DNA of 64,000 nt from JAGQZY01 sp964588335 (GTDB taxonomy: Bacteria; Bdellovibrionota; Bdellovibrionia; Bdellovibrionales; JAGQZY01), in NCBI GenBank assembly GCA_964588335.1, contig CAZPOV010000001.1, positions 334,027 through 398,026 of the forward strand. Direction: 5' to 3'. Positions 57,949 to 64,000 of the stretch are shown in pieces. The position numbers and the translations under genes were made by a program. Each line of letters starts with the position of its first letter. Position 1 is the first letter of the stretch. The notes beneath the pieces were generated by a model that had not been told where the DNA came from, did no database searches, and saw nothing but the letters and a program-made list of their open reading frames with translations.

Positions 57949-59805
57949 TTGAAGCAGAAAGGAAGAAAGTGTGTAATTGAGTGCACATCTCTAAAAATCC
58001 CACTTATCTTGCCTTTTTGCAGCGCTCGCTGTACTTTTTCTGACTCAATTGTGGTTTCGTTGATTCTTAAGTCTCTTTTCCTAGCAATCTCTCTCTCGCC
58101 CTTGTGGGGGGCGTTAGATACCAATAACTACGTCAAAATCTGCAGAAATTACTATGTCGAGGACCAATTTTTTAATCTGTTTTCCTCAAACGTATTTGAT
58201 AAAAATGAAAGACTCCTTATCTGTGGCAGCGAGACCCCGGGATGGAGTTCAGTCCCTGAAGGCCAAGGGATTTATTTTATAAAAAGGTTTTTAGAAAAAC
58301 GCGGGCACTTCAATCCGAAAATAATACGTGAGAACAACAGTGTTTATTTCGATCTGAAAAATGAAAGAGAAGTGGCAAATATTGAATTTATTGATGCCCC
58401 TGAGGAATTTTTTGAGCAGAAGTTTATTGGTGTCGATGGCAAGATTCTCAATTCTCAAACATTGGACAAATTGGAGTCTTGGTCTCTTAAGCGGCTTCAC
58501 ATTCTGGGATATCCTTGCGCGCAAGTGGAGATTAAAGCCTCAAACGTCACAGGCAAAGTTGTTGTGAACTTGAAGTCTGGGAAAAGGGTTCGCATTGAAA
58601 AAATTGAGCGCACAGGTATCGAGGGAATCGATCCCCGTGCCGCTTCAAGGTTTGATGCCTTCAGTATCGGCCAATTTTATAATGGTGTTTTATTTGAGTT
58701 AACCTCGCGCCGACTTCTTGAAAGTGGACTTGCGAACTTTTCTGATTTTCAAAACAACTGCGTAAAAAAAGAAAACTTGGGAACCTTTACGCAAAATCTC
58801 AGTCAGGGAAGAGACAAAAGTTTAAAGCTGATTGTCGGTGCCAGTACCCAGGAGTATCCGATTCTTAAAGTGAAATGGAATCTGTACCGCCTTGACGAGA
58901 TGGTTTCACAGAATCGGATGGAGCTTCATGCCTCAAACCGGGAGCAAAGTCTCGATGAGGAGTATCGTTGGTATCTTTTTCACAACTTGCCTCGACTGTC
59001 TCTAATACCACAATTTAAGATCGGTCGATACGCCGAGGACTTCTTTGAATCATTCAGACAAACCTACGCCGTGGCAACACAGTATCAAGCCGATGACAGT
59101 CAGCATCGATATATTTTTTCTGTGGCTCCGCAATTTACCGGTGAAAAGGTCATTCGAGGGGAAGGTTCCGAGCATACAAATTTCTTTTCATTTGAGACTC
59201 GAGTCACAATGATGAGTCATTTTTTTGAGTATTATCAAACGTCACCGCGAACTGGATATCAGGTTTCATCGGCATGGTGGGGGCGCCGCAAAGGCTTGGG
59301 TTCCTCACAAAGTGGAGATCGCTATCAGCTGAATGGGACCGTGCTTTTCAACTGGGGAGGGTTCGACCCGCCAGTGTTTGTGTTGGGCGCACGAATGCGT
59401 GTTGAACAGTTGATCTCAGAGGGACTAGAAAATACACCCCCGTCGATGCGTCTTTATCTTGGAGGGGACAGTGACCTTCGGGGTTTCAATCGGAAACAAA
59501 TCAATAACGGAGGCCTTGGTTTCAACCAGGTTTACTATCTTGGGGTCGAGGGGCGATTTACGAAAGTGTTACCCTTTAATATCCAGCCTTTGGTTTTCGT
59601 TGATGGAGCAAAAGCATTTGCGGAAAACACACGGTTTGACAAGCTGACTTTCTGGTCACCAGGACTTGGAGTTCGTTGGGCCAGCCCCTTTGGTGCCCTT
59701 CGGTTCACCGCGGGCTATGGTAGCGTTGAGGGCAACACTCGATTACAGCCGCCGCAAGTGACTGAACAGTGGACATTTTTTGTTAGTCTCGGTCAGGAGT
59801 TTTAA
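57949..59805 (+). CDS. tamA: TamA/BamA-like outer-membrane assembly protein
   Basis: An Omp85-superfamily barrel protein, about 580-618 residues. The start is uncertain: the frame opens at TTG 57949, but the signal peptide (SLILKSLFLAISLSPLWGA) begins near GTG 58051, so the true start may be there. Residues 60-250 hold POTRA-like units (VYFDLKNEREVANIEF, LKRLHILGYPCAQVEI, KRVRIEKIERTGIEG). The barrel region carries the L6 motif in LYLGGDSDLRGFNRK and ends GQEF with a terminal aromatic. It is followed at once by a TamB-like gene, which supports the TamA call. Cysteines in the POTRA part are unusual. Confidence 0.85.
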   Translation: MKQKGRKCVIECTSLKIPLILPFCSARCTFSDSIVVSLILKSLFLAISLSPLWGALDTNNYVKICRNYYVEDQFFNLFSSNVFDKNERLLICGSETPGWSSVPEGQGIYFIKRFLEKRGHFNPKIIRENNSVYFDLKNEREVANIEFIDAPEEFFEQKFIGVDGKILNSQTLDKLESWSLKRLHILGYPCAQVEIKASNVTGKVVVNLKSGKRVRIEKIERTGIEGIDPRAASRFDAFSIGQFYNGVLFELTSRRLLESGLANFSDFQNNCVKKENLGTFTQNLSQGRDKSLKLIVGASTQEYPILKVKWNLYRLDEMVSQNRMELHASNREQSLDEEYRWYLFHNLPRLSLIPQFKIGRYAEDFFESFRQTYAVATQYQADDSQHRYIFSVAPQFTGEKVIRGEGSEHTNFFSFETRVTMMSHFFEYYQTSPRTGYQVSSAWWGRRKGLGSSQSGDRYQLNGTVLFNWGGFDPPVFVLGARMRVEQLISEGLENTPPSMRLYLGGDSDLRGFNRKQINNGGLGFNQVYYLGVEGRFTKVLPFNIQPLVFVDGAKAFAENTRFDKLTFWSPGLGVRWASPFGALRFTAGYGSVEGNTRLQPPQVTEQWTFFVSLGQEF

Positions 59806-59806
59806 A

Positions 59807-62140
59807 GTGAAAGTTTTCTTGAAGATAGGTAAGGCCATTCTGCTTCTAGTTTTAACTCTTGCTATTTTACTCTTGGCGCTTTGGGCTTTTCCTCAGTGGA
59901 TGACCAACAAAAAGTTGATCGCCTATGGTCTTGAAAACTGGTTACCGAAAGTTTCTGTTGAATTGAAAAAGATCGATTTGAATTTGCGTAATATCAATTT
60001 TTGGGAGAAGCAATTAAAAATTGAGGCCAAGCCGGGGTTTTGCGCCGGTTGGGCAGAGAGCGAACTATGTTTCGAAAAGTTATCCGCCGAAGCCCACCTT
60101 GTTTTTCCAAATATAATGAGTTCGACCTTAGAAAAAATTGAACTTAAAGCTTCCGATCAAACTGTAACAGTGCCGGCGTCTTTCATAGAAGACTCGGGTG
60201 AAAAAGAGTCTTTCAACTTTCAGCAACTTGTAGTCTTAGCAAAAAGTCAATTCAAGGTGATATTGGGACTGCCGGTTGGTGCGTTTAGTATTTCATTGAA
60301 GGATTTAACAATAGGCTATGCTGGAGTCGAGTACCGTATCGACCTAATTATCAGTGACAGTGATCCAGTGGATTTATCGCTGAAATCTTCTCAACAACTC
60401 GAGGTCAAGGCGTTCGCAGATATTCATAATAGGCAAGAAATCCCTTGGACTCTACAGGTAACAGTCGGCGGCTCGGAATTGACGCGAGAAATTGACAGTT
60501 CAGGCTCGTTCGAACGAAACGCGTTAGCGTCCTCCATTGACCTATCGTTCACGGAAACACGAGTCGGTTCAGACACTGTGCAAATGAAAGCGCAAATTGA
60601 AGGCAAAGCAAGGTTCCAATCTCAATCACAAACCCATTTAGAATTTCAAGAAATTCAATTTAATCGAAAGGGGCTACCGGCAAATTGGACTTTTAAAAAC
60701 TGCCAGTTGACTTTTTATCAACGGATTGAAGAGTCGACTGTTTTAGAGTGCCCTGACTCAAGACTTCTATTAACTCGATCAGTGTATAAAAATCAGATGA
60801 AAGTACCGGACAACATCGATACCAAAATTCTACCGGAAAAGTTTGAACTGGATTTAAAAGTTAGTTTTAGTGAAGCTGTGTTTTTTTCCGATGAAAAAAA
60901 TGCCAAAGAATTTTTAACAATCAATATTGAAGAGTTCACCGCCTTACAAAATAACTACAATTTAAAGGCTCGTGCTTTAGTGATTTTGAAGTATTCAGAT
61001 GCCGAGATAGTTCCGTCGATCAAAGAACTTAATATTGACTTTAATGCCGACAAGGTTAGAGAACTGTTTTTAGCGTTGAGTAAAACCAAATTCGCTATTC
61101 CTGCGCCCATCAATCAATTGAATGGGCAGATTCAATTAGATATTAACAGTACACAGAGCCAAGAGAACTTATTCAAGCTAGAAGGGAAAATGAGCTTGAA
61201 CGGTCCAGCCGAAATGAAGTTTGTTAGTATTTTTGACGGAGATTTTAAATTTGACAAGGAATTCAATTTTGTCAGTAAAGACTCCAGACTTATTGTTACC
61301 ATTGATAAGGCGTTTTTCTATATTCCTGATTTCGACCCCATTGCCGGGATCCCTCCAGTGACGAAAGATTCAAGGCTCGTCGAAAAGAAAACTTTGAAGA
61401 AAGAGATAGTCGAAAACAAACAAGAAGCACAAGTTCAGCTGCCCCTTCATTTAACTATTAAGACTTCAAGCAATCGCAGTATCCGTCTTTACTATAAATT
61501 GTTTGAGCCATACCTAGTCACTGGTTTTTCGTGCCAATGGAATGAGAAGGGGTTGGGTTGGAGAATTCAGGGCCACCAAGGGTTTGATATCTCTTATTTG
61601 AAGCGAACGGTGACAGTTCGTTCAATGACAATTCGAAAATCTAAAATTGAAGAAGAACCGGCCAGTTTAGATATTGAATTGGGTTTTGAATCCTCTGAAT
61701 ACGATGTAACCATACAGATTAAAGGCACCACCGAAAAACCTCATATGGTTATGTCAAGTCAGCCCTATTTGGCTGATGAGGATATTATTTCTTTACTTCT
61801 CTACAATCGCACCCGGGGTGAGCTGACTTCTTTTGAGGCAGAGAATGTCGGCGGAACACAGGCTGCAATTACCGATCGCGCGGTTGGTCTTTTTGGCCTC
61901 TGGTTGTTCGCCTCCACCCCAGTCGAGAGTGTTTCTTACAATTCAGCTACTAATACCTACCAAGCTCAGTTATCTTTACCTGGTAAACTCAGACTGTCTG
62001 TGGGGACGGACTGGGAAGAGGGACGTTTTGTCGGTTTGGGGCGAAGAATCGGTGGCGGTTGGATGATAATGACTGAATATGAGTTGGATGAAAATGAAAG
62101 TGTAGGAAATATCTATTTACAAAAAGAATTTTTTTACTAG
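59807..62140 (+). CDS. tamB: TamB-like translocation/lipid transfer protein
   Basis: The inner-membrane-anchored partner of TamA, thought to help outer-membrane protein assembly and lipid transport. The 777-residue protein has an N-terminal anchor (IGKAILLLVLTLAILLLALW), long beta-rich periplasmic repeats, and the C-terminal DUF490 domain: GTTEKPHMVMSSQPYLADED, IISLLLYNRTRGELTSFEAE, LPGKLRLSVGTDWEEGRFVG and LQKEFFY. E. coli TamB is 1259 residues, so this is a short form. The start is GTG 59807, one base after the tamA stop, with AGGAG seven bases upstream. Confidence 0.9.
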   Translation: MKVFLKIGKAILLLVLTLAILLLALWAFPQWMTNKKLIAYGLENWLPKVSVELKKIDLNLRNINFWEKQLKIEAKPGFCAGWAESELCFEKLSAEAHLVFPNIMSSTLEKIELKASDQTVTVPASFIEDSGEKESFNFQQLVVLAKSQFKVILGLPVGAFSISLKDLTIGYAGVEYRIDLIISDSDPVDLSLKSSQQLEVKAFADIHNRQEIPWTLQVTVGGSELTREIDSSGSFERNALASSIDLSFTETRVGSDTVQMKAQIEGKARFQSQSQTHLEFQEIQFNRKGLPANWTFKNCQLTFYQRIEESTVLECPDSRLLLTRSVYKNQMKVPDNIDTKILPEKFELDLKVSFSEAVFFSDEKNAKEFLTINIEEFTALQNNYNLKARALVILKYSDAEIVPSIKELNIDFNADKVRELFLALSKTKFAIPAPINQLNGQIQLDINSTQSQENLFKLEGKMSLNGPAEMKFVSIFDGDFKFDKEFNFVSKDSRLIVTIDKAFFYIPDFDPIAGIPPVTKDSRLVEKKTLKKEIVENKQEAQVQLPLHLTIKTSSNRSIRLYYKLFEPYLVTGFSCQWNEKGLGWRIQGHQGFDISYLKRTVTVRSMTIRKSKIEEEPASLDIELGFESSEYDVTIQIKGTTEKPHMVMSSQPYLADEDIISLLLYNRTRGELTSFEAENVGGTQAAITDRAVGLFGLWLFASTPVESVSYNSATNTYQAQLSLPGKLRLSVGTDWEEGRFVGLGRRIGGGWMIMTEYELDENESVGNIYLQKEFFY

Positions 62141-62149
62141 AGGTAAGAA

Positions 62150-63148
62150 ATGGATGCAGTTCAAGTGAAAAGGGTTTTCTTAACCACCATTATAGCAATG
62201 GCGACCATTGTCTTTTTCGTCGTTTTGTACAAAAGCTCTTTAATTTTTTTATCGGCTCTTATTGGAATAGGCATGGCAACGATAATCAGTCCGGCAGTCA
62301 GGGTGTTGTCGAAAAAAGTGACAATGTCGCGATTTTTTGCGGCCCTTCTTATCTTGTTTGCCATATTGCTGGTTTTTGCGTTGATGTTCGGACTCATGGG
62401 GTCGTTGCTAATAGGCCAGTACGACTCGCTAAGAGAGCAACTTCCTTCAATTATTGATGCTTGGGAAAAACAATGGAACAGTTTTTTACGAGAATACCCT
62501 CAGTTAGCCTCTGGTATCCGTGACAGTCAGAAAAGTAGTATTGCTACCAGCCTTCTGCCAATGGTTGGTAAAGTGTTTTCGACTCTTGCTTCATTTGCCA
62601 CGGGAATCACTCTAGCCACTGTTATTGCACTCTTTACTGCCACAAACTCAAAAAGGTATTTCCAGGGCGTACTTCTGTTAACTCCGAAGAGATCAAGAGA
62701 AACTTGGCGAGAGAACCTTTTGATGTCTGGGAATATTGTACGCAAATGGTTTTTTGCTCAGTTACTTGATATGGCTGCGGTTGCTATTCTGACCTCCATT
62801 GGACTTTGGATTGTTGGTATTGATTACTGGATCATTTACGGCGTTCTAGCCGGAGCTTTGTCAATTGTACCATACGCCGGAATATTGATAGTCGTTTGTT
62901 TTTCTGGAGCGGTGGTGCTGGTTCAGCAGCCGGATCTCTTTTTCCTACTTCTTTTGGTTTTCTTTATCACCCAACAACTGGAAGGAAACTTTATTTTACC
63001 GAAAGTTATGAAAGATCGTGTGCAGACGCCGGCAGCACCTCTGATTTTTGTCATGATCCTTGCTGGAAGTTGGTTTGGTCCTTTGGGCGTCTTTGTAAGT
63101 CCTCCATTGGTGGCCATTGGGGCTGGTTTTTTTAATAAATACAAATAG
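62150..63148 (+). CDS. AI-2E family transporter
   Basis: A 332-residue inner-membrane protein of the AI-2E/PerM permease family. It has seven or eight helices (TIVFFVVLYKSSLIFLSAL, FFAALLILFAILLVFALMF, VVLLVQQPDLFFLLLLVFF-like), a soluble insert around residues 85-130, the motif NLLMSGNIVRKWFFAQLLD and the diagnostic C-terminal QQLEGNFILPKVMKDRV with PLIFVMILAGSWFGPLGVF. The substrate is unknown; some members are Na+/H+ exchangers. AGAGGT precedes the ATG, nine bases after tamB, so it ends that operon. Confidence 0.9.
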   Translation: MDAVQVKRVFLTTIIAMATIVFFVVLYKSSLIFLSALIGIGMATIISPAVRVLSKKVTMSRFFAALLILFAILLVFALMFGLMGSLLIGQYDSLREQLPSIIDAWEKQWNSFLREYPQLASGIRDSQKSSIATSLLPMVGKVFSTLASFATGITLATVIALFTATNSKRYFQGVLLLTPKRSRETWRENLLMSGNIVRKWFFAQLLDMAAVAILTSIGLWIVGIDYWIIYGVLAGALSIVPYAGILIVVCFSGAVVLVQQPDLFFLLLLVFFITQQLEGNFILPKVMKDRVQTPAAPLIFVMILAGSWFGPLGVFVSPPLVAIGAGFFNKYK

Positions 63149-63260
63149 TTACATTTCATTCACCGATTGTGATGATTTCAGCACAAAGCTTTATCAACTC
63201 GCCAATGAAAATTTTCCTAGAATTCAGTAATTTGAAAACAACAAAGTAAAGGAGTTAATA

Positions 63261-63431
63261 ATGCTTAATTGGGCACTCGTTTTTTTCATCGTTGCACTCG
63301 TTGCCGCCATCTTCGGATTTGGTGGGATCGCTGGAGCAGCTGCAGGAATAGCTAAAGTACTATTTTTCGTATTTCTTGTACTATTTGCACTTTCACTTAT
63401 TACGAACCTTGTAAAGGGTAAGTCACCATAG
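63261..63431 (+). CDS. DUF1328 small membrane protein (YtjA-like)
   Basis: A 56-residue protein beginning MLNWALVFFIVALVAAIFG and continuing FGGIAGAAAGIAKVLFFVFL, the unmistakable DUF1328/YtjA signature with two membrane helices. AAAGGAG lies six bases before the ATG. These proteins appear in stress-linked gene groups; the function is unknown. It is followed by the terminator at 63460-63483. Confidence 0.92.
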   Translation: MLNWALVFFIVALVAAIFGFGGIAGAAAGIAKVLFFVFLVLFALSLITNLVKGKSP

Positions 63432-63459
63432 TAGTTTTACTAAAAGTGATGTTACAATA

Positions 63460-63483
63460 GGGGCCTTAAGGGCCCCTTTTTTT
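63460..63483 (+). terminator. Strong terminator after the DUF1328 gene
   Basis: GGGGCC (63460-63465) pairs with GGCCCC (63471-63476) around TTAAG, followed by seven T. It lies directly against the next start codon (63484), so the next gene needs readthrough or a promoter inside this stretch. Confidence 0.9.
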
Positions 63484-64000
63484 ATGAAAAAACTGTTAAA
63501 AAACGTTGGCAAAAATATTTATAAAGACACGATGCAAAGAGCCACTCTCTGGGATGGAGCTGCCGCTCTGTCATTTTATGTGGTTTTGGCGATTTTCCCT
63601 GGCCTGCTTGTCTTATTTGCTATTTCAACTTACCTTCCCGATCAAACATTATTGCGACCCGTCTCCAGTTGGTGGTCAAACTACATTCCGAGTGCCGTTG
63701 AAACTCTGATAGTGGGCGTCGTTGAGGATTTGAGAAACAATGATCAGTCGAAGTCTATATTGTCATTTGGATTCTTCTTTGCTTTATGGACAGCGACCAG
63801 TGGCGTGGTGGCCGTCATGCGACAAATCAACGCTGTTTACGGAGATCAAGAAGACAGATCATTTATAAAAATTCGTTTAATAGCTTTGGGCATATCGGTA
63901 GCTCTCACCTTAACCTTAGTGGCTTCGTTCCTGCTTTTAGTGATCGGCCAGTTCGTCCTAGATTTGATGGTTTTCGAATCTATTTTACAGTTGGAAAACT
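63484..64000 (+). CDS. YihY/BrkB family membrane protein, cut by window end
   Basis: The first 172 codons of an inner-membrane protein of the YihY/virulence factor BrkB family. It begins MKKLLKNVGKNIYKDTMQRA and has the family segments LWDGAAALSFYVVLAIFPGL and ALWTATSGVVAVMRQINAVY, with three helices in the visible part. The frame is open to base 64000. The ATG lies immediately after the T-tract of the terminator at 63460-63483 and has no clear ribosome site, so the start may be nearby, for example the ATG at 63532. Confidence 0.85.
   Translation, partial: MKKLLKNVGKNIYKDTMQRATLWDGAAALSFYVVLAIFPGLLVLFAISTYLPDQTLLRPVSSWWSNYIPSAVETLIVGVVEDLRNNDQSKSILSFGFFFALWTATSGVVAVMRQINAVYGDQEDRSFIKIRLIALGISVALTLTLVASFLLLVIGQFVLDLMVFESILQLEN

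Noticed and set aside
1..64000. Mobile elements, CRISPR arrays, rRNA and tRNA genes
   Set aside because: No transposase, integrase, direct-repeat array or recognisable structural RNA was found on either strand.

Overview
The window looks like a chromosomal segment of a free-living, flagellated, Gram-negative predator-type bacterium of the Bdellovibrionota (Bdellovibrio-like). This is inferred from the mix of genes: four short flagellins around flaG-fliD-fliS, a Pal/CpoB envelope operon, TamA/TamB-type outer-membrane biogenesis genes, many secreted or lipoprotein genes without recognisable families, moderate GC, frequent TTG/GTG starts and many 4-bp ATGA overlaps. No phage, insertion sequence, CRISPR array, rRNA or tRNA was recognised.

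Layout. 1-2.1 kb: two flagellins on the minus strand. 2.3-6.8 kb: three unrecognised secreted proteins, one glycine-rich and one cysteine-rich. 6.9-7.3 kb: a gene-free stretch with two large inverted-repeat elements that share a conserved core and look like one structured-RNA or hairpin family. 7.3-8.7 kb: thyA-folA with a structured leader. 8.9-10.6 kb: an HD phosphohydrolase and a small secreted protein. 10.7-15.9 kb: two more flagellins, flaG, fliD, fliS and a chaperone-like gene. 16-20.8 kb: a four-gene operon (TPR protein, possible GT9-like protein, helical protein, histidine kinase) behind a good sigma-54 promoter. 20.9-27.4 kb: a membrane protein, a receiver protein with rsmD, an aspartate aminotransferase, a DUF2802-like protein and an HTTM-like protein. 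27.5-30.4 kb: a large predicted metalloprotease / beta-propeller / beta-barrel protein. 30.5-35.2 kb: pal, a DUF4398 lipoprotein, cpoB, tsaD, rsmA, smpB and a GspF-like soluble protein in one tight operon. 35.3-41 kb: coiled-coil and zinc-ribbon proteins, an RluB-type pseudouridine synthase and dsbD. 41-45.3 kb: an exonuclease with a WYL-like tail, then on the minus strand a peptide-binding lipoprotein, a REC-GGDEF cyclase and a signal peptidase II fused to a HAMP-like module. 45.4-51.7 kb: PBP4-type peptidase, PhoD-like phosphatase, PmtA-like methyltransferase, aldehyde dehydrogenase and small proteins. 51.9-55 kb: an OmpR-type regulator, an Hpt protein and a hybrid kinase. 55-64 kb: outer-membrane proteins, YqjD/YqjE-like genes, TamA/TamB-like genes, an AI-2E-family permease, a DUF1328 protein and the start of a YihY/BrkB protein cut by the window edge.

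Regulation visible in the sequence: three flagellins have TAAA-N15-(N)CCGA sigma-28 promoters at matching spacing, and flaG has a sigma-28 box so close to its start that the transcript would be almost leaderless. fliD and the TPR-to-kinase operon carry GG-N10-GC sigma-54 elements. This fits a flagellar hierarchy in which sigma-54 drives cap and accessory genes and sigma-28 drives filament genes. All functional calls rest on motif reading alone; no database search was run.
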